Assembly (NCBI RefSeq): GCF_004322755.1
Contig: NZ_CP036401.1
Coordinates: 2,604,001-2,668,000 of the forward strand
Length of the DNA stretch: 64,000 nucleotides
From: Pseudoduganella albidiflava
GTDB lineage: Bacteria > Pseudomonadota > Gammaproteobacteria > Burkholderiales > Burkholderiaceae_D
Direction: 5' to 3'
Under the pieces are notes generated by a model that was not told where the DNA came from, ran no database searches, and saw only the letters and a program-made list of their open reading frames with translations. The number at the start of each line of letters is the position of its first letter. Position 1 is the stretch's first letter. Both the position numbers and the translations under genes were made by a program. Positions 34,169-42,514 of this stretch are shown one piece after another.

Positions 34169-36484
34169 ATGAGCATACTTCAGAAAGGAGTCCAGGCCGC
34201 GATGCAGAAGGCGGTCGAGATGGCGCCCGATGCGTTCATCCCCGGCGGCATTCCCGACCCGCTGATCGCCGAAGGCCATGCGCTGATCGGCGCGCCCGTA
34301 TCGCGCGTCGACGGTGCCGTGAAGGTACGTGGCGCGGCGCCGTTCGCGGCCGAGTTCGCGCTCGACGGCATGGCCTATGCGGCGCTCGTGTACAGCACCA
34401 TCGCGCGGGGCCGCATCGCCACGCTCGATACCGCGGCGGCCGAGGCGGCGCCCGGCGTGGCGCTGGTGATGACGTACCGGAATGCGCCGCGCATCAAACC
34501 CGTGCCGATGATCTTCACCCAGCCGAAGGCGGCGCACGGCGACGACCTGCCCGTGTTCCAGGACGATGCCATCCACTGGAATGGCCAGCCGGTGGCGCTG
34601 GTGCTGGCCGAGACGCAGGAACAGGCGGAGTACGCGAAGTCGCTGGTCCGGGTCACGTATCACGAAGAGCCTGCAACCACGTCGGTAGCGGCCGCGAAGG
34701 CGCGGGGCATCGAGGCCGCGGCGTTCATGGGCGAGCCGCTGGACGTGCGGATCGGCGACGCGGAAGCCGCGCTGGCCGCGTCGCCGCACCGGGTGGACGC
34801 CGCCTACGGCACGCCCCGGCTGAACCACAACGCCATCGAACTCCACGCCGTCACGGTAGCTTGGGATGGCGAGGAATTGCGCCTGCACGATGCGTCGCAG
34901 GCGGTGGCGCACACCGCGTGGTCGCTGGCGCAGGCGTTCGGCATCGAGGAAAAGCAGGTGCGCGTGACGTCGCCCTTCGTCGGCGGCGGCTTCGGCGGCA
35001 AGCTGCTGTGGCAGCACCAGGTGCTGGCCGCGGCCGCGTCGAAACTGGCCGGCCGGCCCGTGCGCCTGATGCTGTCGCGCGAAGGCGTGTACCGGGTGGC
35101 CGGCGGGCGTACTCTGACCGAGCAGCGCGTGGCCATCGGCGCGGCGGACGATGGCCGCTTCACGGCCCTGGTCCACACCGGCATGGTGGCGATGTCGCCC
35201 CATAACGGCCTGGCCGAACCGTTCATCATGCCGGCCAAGTCGCTGTACAGCGCCGGCAGCTTCAAGCTGTCGGTGGAGGCGGTGCGGATGAACATGCTCG
35301 CCAATACCTTCATGCGTGCCCCGGGCGAAGCGGTCGGCTCGTTCGCGCTGGAGTGCGCGGTGGATGAACTGGCCGAACGGATGGGCATCGATCCCATCGA
35401 ACTGCGGCGCCGCAACGAGCCGGACCAGGACCCCACCACGGGCGCGCCATTCTCGTCGCGCCACCTGGTGGAAGCGTACCGGATGGGCGCCGAGCGTTTC
35501 GGCTGGGCGCAGCGGCAAGCCAGGCCGCGCATGCGGCGCGAGGGTGAATGGTGGATCGGCATGGGTTGCGCCACCGCCACCTATCCTTACTACCGCATGG
35601 GTGGCGGCGCGGCGCGCATCACCCTGAAGCGCGAAGCCCGCGTGCGGGTGGAAGTGGCCGCCCACGAGATGGGCATGGGGACCGCGACCGTGCAGGCGCA
35701 ACTGGTCGCGGCCCGGCTCGGCGTGCCCCTGGAAAACGTGACGGTGACGTATGGCGACTCGGCCATGCCGGGCACGATCCTGGCCGGCGGCTCGCAGCAG
35801 ACGGCGGCGATCGGCGCGTCCGTCATTGCCGCCTTGCGCGCGCTGTTTACCGACCTGCTGCGCCTGGGCGGCCACGGCACGCCGCTCGACGGGCTGCACT
35901 TCGACGAGGTGCGCGGGCTGGAAGGTGGCCTGTGCAAGGCGGGCGACGGCTTGCGCCGCGCCAGCTATGCGGAACTGCTGGCCCGCGCCGGCCGCGACGA
36001 GTTGCAGGTGGAGGGACAGGCCGCGCCGCCGCTGGAAGCGCGGCACTGGTCGATGCACTCGACCGGCGCGATCTTCTGCGAAGCGCGCGTCAACGCGGTC
36101 ACCGGCGAGCCGCGCGTGACCCGGCTGCTGGGGTCCTTCGATTGCGGCCGCATCCTGAACGCGAAGACGGCGGCCAGCCAGTTCCGTGGCGGCATGATCA
36201 TGGGCCTGGGGATGGCGCTGATGGAGAAAACGCTGTCGGACCCGCGCAACGGCCGTGTGATGAATCCCAGCCTGTGGGATTACCACGTGCCGTCGCACCT
36301 GGACGTGCCGCCGATCGAGGTGCTCTGGACCGATCTTCCCGACCCGCATGCCCCGGCCGGCGCGCGCGGCATCGGCGAGATCGGCATCACCGGTACCGCC
36401 GCCGCCGTGGTCAACGCGCTCTACAACGCCTGCGGAACCCGCGTGCGCGACTTGCCGGCCACGCTCGACAAACTGCTGGGCTGA
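34169..36484 (+). CDS. paoC: Molybdenum aldehyde oxidoreductase, molybdopterin subunit (PaoC-like)
   Basis: 771 residues; GAGGAG 6 bases before ATG 34169. Large subunit that binds molybdopterin cytosine dinucleotide and the substrate. Marks: VSRVDGAVKVRGAAPFAAEF, SPFVGGGFGGKLLWQHQ, and MRAPGEAVGSFALE in the cofactor region, ending with ARGIGEIGITGT where Glu737 is the expected catalytic base. Together with paoA/paoB it should oxidise aldehydes, typically aromatic. No XdhC/MoaB-type maturation factor follows in the window; the next gene is on the opposite strand. Confidence 0.95.
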   Translation: MSILQKGVQAAMQKAVEMAPDAFIPGGIPDPLIAEGHALIGAPVSRVDGAVKVRGAAPFAAEFALDGMAYAALVYSTIARGRIATLDTAAAEAAPGVALVMTYRNAPRIKPVPMIFTQPKAAHGDDLPVFQDDAIHWNGQPVALVLAETQEQAEYAKSLVRVTYHEEPATTSVAAAKARGIEAAAFMGEPLDVRIGDAEAALAASPHRVDAAYGTPRLNHNAIELHAVTVAWDGEELRLHDASQAVAHTAWSLAQAFGIEEKQVRVTSPFVGGGFGGKLLWQHQVLAAAASKLAGRPVRLMLSREGVYRVAGGRTLTEQRVAIGAADDGRFTALVHTGMVAMSPHNGLAEPFIMPAKSLYSAGSFKLSVEAVRMNMLANTFMRAPGEAVGSFALECAVDELAERMGIDPIELRRRNEPDQDPTTGAPFSSRHLVEAYRMGAERFGWAQRQARPRMRREGEWWIGMGCATATYPYYRMGGGAARITLKREARVRVEVAAHEMGMGTATVQAQLVAARLGVPLENVTVTYGDSAMPGTILAGGSQQTAAIGASVIAALRALFTDLLRLGGHGTPLDGLHFDEVRGLEGGLCKAGDGLRRASYAELLARAGRDELQVEGQAAPPLEARHWSMHSTGAIFCEARVNAVTGEPRVTRLLGSFDCGRILNAKTAASQFRGGMIMGLGMALMEKTLSDPRNGRVMNPSLWDYHVPSHLDVPPIEVLWTDLPDPHAPAGARGIGEIGITGTAAAVVNALYNACGTRVRDLPATLDKLLG

Positions 36485-36499
36485 CGCACCGGCTGCCGT

Positions 36500-37315
36500 T
36501 CAGGGCGGCGGCGGTGTGTCCGGTGCCGCTTCGTCCGGTGCCGCGTCATCCCTGCCGCCCGGCGCGTTGCGTCCGCCGGCATCGGCCACGCTGTCGACCA
36601 GCTGCACGAGTTCGCGCAGCTGGCGGTCCAGCATCGCCACCAGCCGGGCCGATCCGTGATCGGGCGGCAGCATGATTTTCAGCAGGTCCATCCCGCTGCG
36701 CATGGGCGCCAGCGGGTTGCGCAGGTCTTGGCAGAACGCTATCAGGAACTCCTGCCGGCGGTGCTCGGCGGCGGCCAGTTCGCCGATGGCGGCGCGCAGC
36801 CTGGTCGTCGCTTCGCTGGATGCCGCCTGCGCCGCGAGCAATTCGGCCCGGCTGCGCTGCAGCTCGCGTTCATAGGCGCGGCGGTCGCCTGCGGCGAAGA
36901 AAGCCAGTTCATCCAGCACGCCGGTAGCGAAGCGGCGGCGCGTGACGTTGAGCAGCGCCGGCACGCGCGCGCCATCGCGCCGCACCAGGTCGATCTGCAC
37001 GTCGGCAACGGCGTTCTGCAGGCGCAGCAGCGGCTGGCAGTGCGACTGGTACAGCACGCCGCCACCGATGCTGAGCAAGTCCTGCAGCCGCATGCCGCCG
37101 GTCAGCTCGTGTTGCGGGTAGCCGAGCCAGGCCACGCTGGTGCCGTTCGCGCGCAGGATCGTGCCGTCCGGATCGGTCAGCAGCAGGGCGCACGGCGCAT
37201 GGTCGAACAGTTCCTCGCCCAGGGGAAGCGATGCCTGGTCATGCGGCCGGGCGGGTTGCGGCAAGGTATCGCGGGAAGCGGGCTGGTCTGGCAGTGGACC
37301 TCGCGTGGCGGCCAT
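36500..37315 (-). CDS. PAS protein with degenerate histidine-kinase dimerisation domain, no ATPase domain
   Basis: 271 residues. A PAS domain (about 35-150, starting ELFDHAPCALLLTDPDG) leads through a coiled coil (about 148-188, YERELQRSRAELLAAQ) to a DHp/HisKA-like helix hairpin (about 185-245). In that hairpin the usual H-E/D-L-R-N-P-L box reads CQDLRNPLAPM: the phospho-accepting His is Gln196 (codon CAA). The protein ends right after the DHp with a Pro/Asp-rich tail; there is no HATPase domain. It therefore cannot autophosphorylate. It begins 3 bases after the stop of the RsbQ-like hydrolase gene and so belongs to the same transcript. Sensor or adaptor role is inferred. Confidence 0.85.
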   Translation of the reverse strand: MAATRGPLPDQPASRDTLPQPARPHDQASLPLGEELFDHAPCALLLTDPDGTILRANGTSVAWLGYPQHELTGGMRLQDLLSIGGGVLYQSHCQPLLRLQNAVADVQIDLVRRDGARVPALLNVTRRRFATGVLDELAFFAAGDRRAYERELQRSRAELLAAQAASSEATTRLRAAIGELAAAEHRRQEFLIAFCQDLRNPLAPMRSGMDLLKIMLPPDHGSARLVAMLDRQLRELVQLVDSVADAGGRNAPGGRDDAAPDEAAPDTPPPP

Positions 37316-37318
37316 GGG

Positions 37319-38134
37319 TCAATCCGTCCATTGCCGCAGGAAGGGCGACATCGCGGCCGCGCACTCGCGCGGCGCGCTCATGTGGGGGCAATGGCCGATG
37401 TTGTCGATGACGTGCAATTCGCTGCCGCGCAGCGCACGGTGCGTGAATTCCCCGACGGCGCGTGGTGCGATCAGGTCTTCCGAACATTGCAGGATGAGGG
37501 CGGGAGTGGTCGAACGGGGCAGGTCGGCACGGTGATCGGACAGGAAGGTCACGCGGGCGAAGTGGGCGGCAATGGCCGGATCGGCGCGGCAGAAACTGTC
37601 GACCAGTTCGCCGCTGAGCTCGGGCCGGGCCGGCGCGCCCATGATGGCGGGGGCCATGGCGCGCGCCCAGCCCTCGTAGTTGTCCGCCAGCGTCTGCAGC
37701 AGGTCTTCGATGTCCGCCAGCGAGAAGCCGCCACGGTAGTCGCCATCGTTCAGGTAGCATGGCGACGGGCTGACCATCACCTGGGCGGCAAAGCGGCCCG
37801 GTTGCAGGATGGTGGCCAGCAGCCCGACCATGGCCGCCACCGAGTGGCCCACGAACACTACCGGCCGGTCGGCAAACCCTTCGGCGAATTCATCGGCGAT
37901 TTCCAGCACGTCCCGCGCGTAGCCGAGCAGCGTGCCATACCGGGCGGGATCGTAGGCGCTCCAGTCGGAGGCGCCGCTGCCGACCGCGTCGAAGACGACG
38001 ATGCGGTAGCGGCCTTCGAAGGCCGGCAGCAGGAAGCGCCACATCGACTGGTCGCAGCCGAAGCCGTGCGCGAACAGCAGCGTTGTCGAACCGCTGCCCC
38101 ACGCCTTCACGTTGTTGCGCTGCCGGATGCTCAT
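37319..38134 (-). CDS. RsbQ-like alpha/beta hydrolase
   Basis: 271 residues, same length as Bacillus RsbQ (269). Catalytic triad in place: Ser98 in VGHSVAAM, Asp220 in CSEDLIAP, His248 in NIGHCPHMSAP; opening TTLLFAHGFGCDQSMW and FDAVGSGASDW are family marks. RsbQ makes or delivers a small hydrophobic ligand to the PAS domain of RsbP in the Bacillus energy-stress pathway; KAI2/D14 plant receptors share this fold. Here it pairs with a PAS protein that lacks both kinase and phosphatase parts. AAGGA lies 9 bases before ATG 38134 inside the tandem repeat. Confidence 0.9.
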   Translation of the reverse strand: MSIRQRNNVKAWGSGSTTLLFAHGFGCDQSMWRFLLPAFEGRYRIVVFDAVGSGASDWSAYDPARYGTLLGYARDVLEIADEFAEGFADRPVVFVGHSVAAMVGLLATILQPGRFAAQVMVSPSPCYLNDGDYRGGFSLADIEDLLQTLADNYEGWARAMAPAIMGAPARPELSGELVDSFCRADPAIAAHFARVTFLSDHRADLPRSTTPALILQCSEDLIAPRAVGEFTHRALRGSELHVIDNIGHCPHMSAPRECAAAMSPFLRQWTD

Positions 38135-38139
38135 CGTCC

Positions 38140-38212
38140 CATGTCCTTAGCGTCCATGTCCTTAGCGTCCATGATCTTCGCGTCCATGATCTCCGCGTCC
38201 GTGCTCTCCACG
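38140..38212. repeat. 15-bp tandem repeat upstream of the RsbQ-like gene
   Basis: Four units of 15 bp (CATGTCCTTAGCGTC twice, then CATGATCTTCGCGTC and CATGATCTCCGCGTC) plus a diverged fifth. On the minus strand each unit reads GACGCT-AAGGAC-ATG or a variant, so an AAGGA-like motif and an ATG recur every 15 bases directly before the true start codon at 38134. Confidence 0.85.
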
Positions 38213-38272
38213 CCGCCGCCATTCCAGTGTAGCAGGCTTGCGCGGGCATGAGCGCGCATGCGGCCCGGGCGC

Positions 38273-38450
38273 TCAGCGGGGCGGGAGAACCGCGCCCGCA
38301 GCCTCGCCGAAGCCGACGCGCGGCAGGTCCGGTCGCAGCACGGCCACGCAGCACGACCGTGTCGCCAGCCTCGAGGAAGGGGCGCTGTTCTCCATCGGGC
38401 AGCGTGATCGCGGATGGCTGGCCGCGCTGCGAACCAGCGTGTTCCGGTAC
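38273..38450 (-). pseudogene. Fumarylacetoacetase C-terminal remnant, frameshifted
   Basis: Minus-strand reading gives RGQPSAITLPDGEQRPFLEA then GDTVVLRG, the C-terminal beta-roll of fumarylacetoacetase (ITLPDG, LEDGDxVxLRG). Right after LRG the match moves to another frame and continues RPDLPRVGFGEAAGAVLPPR to a TGA at 38273, the family's exact last residues. Only about 60 codons remain; everything upstream is gone. The rest of the 38213-38583 gap holds no gene. Confidence 0.7.
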
Positions 38451-38583
38451 GGGCGCTACAATCAGGACGAAGGCAACAGCTGGCTGCGCACGCTGGCGGC
38501 CGACGCGTTCTGCGAATGGCCCGCGGCGGCGCGCAGCGCAGCCCGGACAAGACATCACTAATAAAACCCAAAGAGGAAATGCC

Positions 38584-38931
38584 ATGCTCGTGAGCTTTAC
38601 CATCCTGCTGCTGTTCCAGTGCCTGGGGGAGGGCATCGCCTATGTGCTGCACCTGCCCGTTCCCGGGCCGGTCATCGGCATGCTGCTGCTGTTCGCCGCC
38701 CTGCTCGCGGCGCCGGCGCTGCAGCGGAAGATCGAAGCCGATGCCAACGAACTGCTGCGCCACCTGTCGCTGCTGTTCGTCCCGGCCGGCGTCGGCATCG
38801 TGGCGGCGGCATCTTCCAGCAGCGGGCACTGGCTGGCACTGCTGGCGGGCCTGATGGGCAGCACGCTGCTGACGCTGGCCGTGACGGCCCTGGTGCTGCG
38901 CGCGGCCAGCCCGAAGGATGGCGATGTTTGA
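38584..38931 (+). CDS. lrgA: CidA/LrgA-family membrane protein
   Basis: 115 residues, four hydrophobic segments: LVSFTILLLFQCLGEGIAYV, PVIGMLLLFAALLAAP, LLFVPAGVGIVAA, LAGLMGSTLLTLAVTALVL. Signature VPGPVIGMLLLF and FVPAGVGI are diagnostic for the holin-like CidA/LrgA family, linked to control of autolysis and pyruvate transport. Overlaps lrgB by 14 bases. AGAGGAAAT provides the ribosome-binding site. Confidence 0.92.
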   Translation: MLVSFTILLLFQCLGEGIAYVLHLPVPGPVIGMLLLFAALLAAPALQRKIEADANELLRHLSLLFVPAGVGIVAAASSSSGHWLALLAGLMGSTLLTLAVTALVLRAASPKDGDV

Positions 38932-39664
38932 GCTGGCGGAGCTGCGCTCCTTCTGGGTCTATCTTTCCGCCTCGCCACTGCTGGGATTGACGCTGACCCT
39001 GTGCGCCTACGCTGTGGCGCAGGCCATGTATGCCCGCTGCAAGTTCTCGGCGCTGGCCAACCCGGTGGCGATCGCGATCGCCCTGGTCTGCGCGGTGCTG
39101 TGGTTGTCCGGCATGTCGTATGAGCGGTACTTCGCCGGCGCCCAGTTCGTGCACTTCCTGCTCGGACCCGCTACCGTGGCGCTGGCCGTGCCGCTGGTGC
39201 GCCAGTTGCCCCGCCTGCGCCGCGCTTTCCTGCCGGTGACGCTGGCACTGGTATGCGGTTCCGTCACGGCCATCGTTTCGGCGGTCTGCATCGTCGTTGC
39301 CCTGGGCGGGACGGCGGAACTGGCCCGTTCGGCCGGCCCGAAATCGGCCACCACGCCGATCGCCATGGCCGTGTCGGAACGGCTGGGCGGCCTGCCATCG
39401 CTGACCGCCGTCCTGGTGATCGGCACCGGCATCTTCGGCGCCGTCACCGCGCGCTTCCTTTTCGGCTGGATGAAGATCCATTCCCACGAAGTGCGCGGCT
39501 TCGCGCTGGGCGTGGCTTCGCACGGCATCGGCACCGCGCGGGCGTTCCAGGTCAGCGCGGAGATGGGCGCGTTCGCCGGCCTGGGGATGGGCCTGAACGG
39601 GGTGCTGACCGCGCTGCTGGCGCCGGGGCTGATTCCGCTGGTGCTCCGGTGGCTGGGCGTGTAG
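38918..39664 (+). CDS. lrgB: LrgB-family membrane protein
   Basis: 248 residues, about seven membrane segments. Family marks: HFLLGPATVALAVPL, GPKSATTPIAMAVSERLGG, HEVRGFALGVASHGIGTAR. Partner of LrgA/CidA; the pair may form the transporter or murein-hydrolase-modulating unit. A second ATG lies two codons later at 38924. It is convergent with the lspA paralogue 24 bases away. Confidence 0.92.
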   Translation: MAMFELAELRSFWVYLSASPLLGLTLTLCAYAVAQAMYARCKFSALANPVAIAIALVCAVLWLSGMSYERYFAGAQFVHFLLGPATVALAVPLVRQLPRLRRAFLPVTLALVCGSVTAIVSAVCIVVALGGTAELARSAGPKSATTPIAMAVSERLGGLPSLTAVLVIGTGIFGAVTARFLFGWMKIHSHEVRGFALGVASHGIGTARAFQVSAEMGAFAGLGMGLNGVLTALLAPGLIPLVLRWLGV

Positions 39665-39688
39665 CGCCGGTCACCGCATACGGTTCTT

Positions 39689-40192
39689 TTACCTGCTGCC
39701 CGGCGCGCGGCCTCCGCCACGGCGGCCCCGGTACAGCAGCAAGCCGGCACCCGCCATGATCGCCACGTCGGCAACGTTGAAGATGCCCGTACGGAGCGGC
39801 CCGATGCCGATATTGAGGAAATCGGTCACCCCGCCGCCGAACAGGATCCGGTCGATCAGGTTGCCGGCGCCGCCGCCGGCAATGAGCGCGATGGCGACGA
39901 CGTGGATCGTGATGATGCCGGGCTTCCGGATCGCGTATGCCACCAGGCCGGCCAGCACGAGGGCAATGGCAATGGTGAAGATGGCGAACCGGACCGGCTC
40001 GGGAAGCGTGGCGCCAAGGTTGAGAAAGGCACCGTGGTTCTGCACGTGCTGCAAGCGCACGAAGTCGCCCCAGAAGGAGTAGGTGACCGGGTCCGGCAGG
40101 CACACACGGACAAGCTGTTTCGTCGCCTGGTCGCAGCCGACGCAGGAAAACAGCACGAGCAGCAAGAGCGACGTTCTTCCGAGCCTGTTCAT
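39689..40192 (-). CDS. lspA: Lipoprotein signal peptidase LspA paralogue
   Basis: 167 residues from ATG 40192, AAGGA 7 bases upstream. Catalytic aspartates D114 (GAGNLIDRI) and D142 (FNVADVAI) plus QNHGAFLNLG are conserved. The first helix reads LLLLVLFSCVGCDQATKQ: the conserved Asp-Gln-x-Thr-Lys is preceded by two cysteines that resemble a lipobox, not usual for this enzyme. The canonical LspA gene is normally next to ileS; this copy is isolated and probably an accessory paralogue. Confidence 0.88.
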   Translation of the reverse strand: MNRLGRTSLLLLVLFSCVGCDQATKQLVRVCLPDPVTYSFWGDFVRLQHVQNHGAFLNLGATLPEPVRFAIFTIAIALVLAGLVAYAIRKPGIITIHVVAIALIAGGGAGNLIDRILFGGGVTDFLNIGIGPLRTGIFNVADVAIMAGAGLLLYRGRRGGGRAPGSR

Positions 40193-40376
40193 GGTTCTGT
40201 CCTTGCCAGGTGAAGGGTAGCTAGCCAGTGGTCGACAGCCGCAGCTTGCCGGTTCGGCAACGGAGGGCAAGCCGCAGTGTACCGGCAAGCTCCCGCAGCG
40301 TATAGCGGCGGATTGCAACACGTGGCGGCCGGACGCGGCGCCATCGGGCACCGGCGGATCGAACTGGCCATCCGCG

Positions 40377-40778
40377 TCAGTCGAGGAAGCCCGGACTGCC
40401 CTTGATGGTCGATGCGGTGATGATTTCGCTCGTCGAATATCCTCCTTCGGCGTAGCCGGACCCACCCTTCAACGTCCTGCCGTCGGCAAACGTCGCGCTG
40501 ATCTCGTAGCCGCCGGCATTGCCTGCGATGTATCTCAGCTGGGCAGACTGGCGGTTCTTCAAGGCAGGCAACTGGACTGTGCTTGTTCGACCGCCCGATC
40601 GATGCGTCAGCACGACGTTCGCGACGTCCTCGCCGCTACGGTTTTCCACGACAACGCGCACTACCGGCGAGAGCCAGCCCCTGGAGCCCGCCGTGATGGC
40701 GCCTGCCACGAAGCCGATTCCGGCGCACAGTATCGCGGCGATCGTTGCGCCGATCAGGGTCGAGACTCTTTTCATCAT
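40377..40778 (-). CDS. Hypothetical membrane-anchored protein
   Basis: 133 residues. One N-terminal hydrophobic segment (TLIGATIAAILCAGIGFVAGAI), then a soluble beta-rich part of about 100 residues (VVRVVVENRSGEDVANVVL, LPALKNRQSAQLRYIAGNAGG, TLKGGSGYAEGGYS). Immunoglobulin-like arrangement is possible; no family recognised. Probably exported and anchored. ATG at 40778, with an in-frame ATG one codon later. Confidence 0.7.
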   Translation of the reverse strand: MMKRVSTLIGATIAAILCAGIGFVAGAITAGSRGWLSPVVRVVVENRSGEDVANVVLTHRSGGRTSTVQLPALKNRQSAQLRYIAGNAGGYEISATFADGRTLKGGSGYAEGGYSTSEIITASTIKGSPGFLD

Positions 40779-41123
40779 TTCAGTCCAGGTTATGCCCCGA
40801 TCCTGGCGGATTCAGTGGCTGGGCAAATAAACAATTCCTCATGAGTGAAGAGTATCCACCTTGGCTCTTAGCCCTGCATTAGAACTGGAGCGTGCCGTAT
40901 TCGATGGATGCGCCATCCAGCCGTTACTTGCCTTCGAATTTCGTTGCGGTACCGGGATGGCGGACGACGCAATCGGGTAAGGCACCGGCGACCACAGGAG
41001 CCGGTACCGAAATGCGTGCACCAATCGGTGCCGGCCGGATCAAGATGAACGATGAGGCGATTCCTGGACCCTTCCCGGCGGTGCCTGGCGCCATCCGTAG
41101 CGAAGCTGCGGCGACGCGCTGAA
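40779..41123. other. Intergenic region without a supported gene
   Basis: 345 bases between the hypothetical gene and the end of the histidine-kinase gene. A 56-codon minus-strand frame (about 40926-41096) is open but has no recognisable content or ribosome-binding site. Nothing else is seen. Confidence 0.5.
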
Positions 41124-42503
41124 TCAGGCCTGCGTGCCGCCGGCCGGGCTGACCGCCACCTGCAGCGTCGCCCGCAAGCCGGGCCGGTTATCGGCCAGCA
41201 GCAGCACGCCGCCATGCAGGCGGGCCACGGCGGAGACCACCGACAGGCCCAGCCCCACGCCGGGCGTGCCGCGGCTGGTGTCGCCCCGGTAGAAGCGCTC
41301 GACGACGCGCGGCCGTTCATCTTCGGCGATGCCGGGGCCATTGTCGCTCACCACGATTTCCAGCATGTCGCGCTGCGGTCGCTGCACGGCGATGGCGATC
41401 ACGCCGCCTTCGGGCGCGTACTTCAACGCATTCTCCACCAGGTTGCCGAGCGCCTGCGCCAGCAGCACCGGGTCGCCGACGGCGCGCAATGCGCCACGCG
41501 GCGTGAACGCCAGCGCGATATTGCGCAGCTCCGCCACCGGCGCATAGAACTCGGCCACCTCGGCCGCCAGGTTCGTCACGTCCACCGGCACGAAACCGTT
41601 GCGGCGGCTGCCGCTGTCGATCTCGGCCAGGCGCAGCAGCGCGTTGAAGATTTTCATCACGCGGTCGACGTCGTTGATGGCCGCATCGATCTCGGCAAAC
41701 GTTTCTTCCTCGTTCGGGCGGTTGACGGACAGCTCTTCCAGCCGGGCGCGCAGCTCGGACAGGGGCGTGCGCAAGTCGTGCGCGATGGCGTTCGACACGT
41801 CCTGCACGCCCGTCACCAGGTGCTCGATCTGGTCCAGCATGCGGTTGACGGTGCGCGTCAGCAGTTGCAGTTCGTCGCCATCGCGCGGCGCCGCGAGCCG
41901 GCGCGACAGCTTGCCCTCGATGATCGCGGCCGTGGTCTGGCTGATGCCCTGCACGCGGGTGAGCAGGGCGCGGCGGATCAGCACCCCGCCCAGCGCCGCG
42001 CCCACCAGCACCGCCGCGCCGCAGCCCAGCAAGCCGTACACGAACAGCCGTTCCAGCTCGTCGAAGCGGTTCAGGTTGCTGGCGATCAGCAGGCGGTAGC
42101 CACGCCCCAGCGTCACGCGTACCAGTTCGATCCGGCGCGGCACGCCGTCGACGCGGATGGTGGCCGAGCTGACGCCGTCGCGGTCCGGCAAGCCCCCGGG
42201 CCAGGCGGGCAGGTTGCCGGCCAGCTTCGCGCCGTTCGGGGCCATCAACAGGATGATCTTGCGCACGCCATCGTTGGTGCCCTCCACCTGGCTGTCGATG
42301 GCCGTGGTCAGCGCGGCCGGCCCGCCGCGCCGGAACAGGTTGCCGAGGCGCTGCGCTTCGGAGGCCAGCAGCTCGGTGCGCACCTCCTGGATGTTGGTGC
42401 GCCACGCGTACCACAGCGGCGAGGCGAACATCGCCAGCACCAGCAGGGTGACGAACGCATAGCCGATCGCGATGGTGCGGGCGGAAAAGCCGGGGAGTCT
42501 CAT
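41124..42503 (-). CDS. Sensor histidine kinase
   Basis: 459 residues from ATG 42503. Two membrane helices (about 9-31 and 155-180) bound a periplasmic loop with an unknown ligand; then HAMP, a DHp with the phospho-histidine in AIAHDLRTPLSELR, and an HATPase_c domain (N box NLVENALKYAPEGG, G1 DNGPGIAEDERPRVVERFY, G2 GVGLGLSVVSAVARLHGG). Lies 12 bp after the response regulator gene. Output likely acts on the partner regulator and possibly on the efflux operon upstream. Confidence 0.92.
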   Translation of the reverse strand: MRLPGFSARTIAIGYAFVTLLVLAMFASPLWYAWRTNIQEVRTELLASEAQRLGNLFRRGGPAALTTAIDSQVEGTNDGVRKIILLMAPNGAKLAGNLPAWPGGLPDRDGVSSATIRVDGVPRRIELVRVTLGRGYRLLIASNLNRFDELERLFVYGLLGCGAAVLVGAALGGVLIRRALLTRVQGISQTTAAIIEGKLSRRLAAPRDGDELQLLTRTVNRMLDQIEHLVTGVQDVSNAIAHDLRTPLSELRARLEELSVNRPNEEETFAEIDAAINDVDRVMKIFNALLRLAEIDSGSRRNGFVPVDVTNLAAEVAEFYAPVAELRNIALAFTPRGALRAVGDPVLLAQALGNLVENALKYAPEGGVIAIAVQRPQRDMLEIVVSDNGPGIAEDERPRVVERFYRGDTSRGTPGVGLGLSVVSAVARLHGGVLLLADNRPGLRATLQVAVSPAGGTQA

Positions 42504-42514
42504 GCCTGGTCCCG

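Noticed and set aside
33122..36349. Long minus-strand open frame opposite paoABC
   Set aside because: Antisense shadow of three conserved genes; no domain content.
38248..38583. Plus-strand N-terminal extension of lrgA
   Set aside because: The extension is Arg/Pro-rich and overlaps the fumarylacetoacetase remnant; LrgA has a normal start at 38584 with its own ribosome-binding site.
40926..41096. 56-codon minus-strand frame downstream of the histidine kinase
   Set aside because: No ribosome-binding site and no recognisable residues; could be chance.
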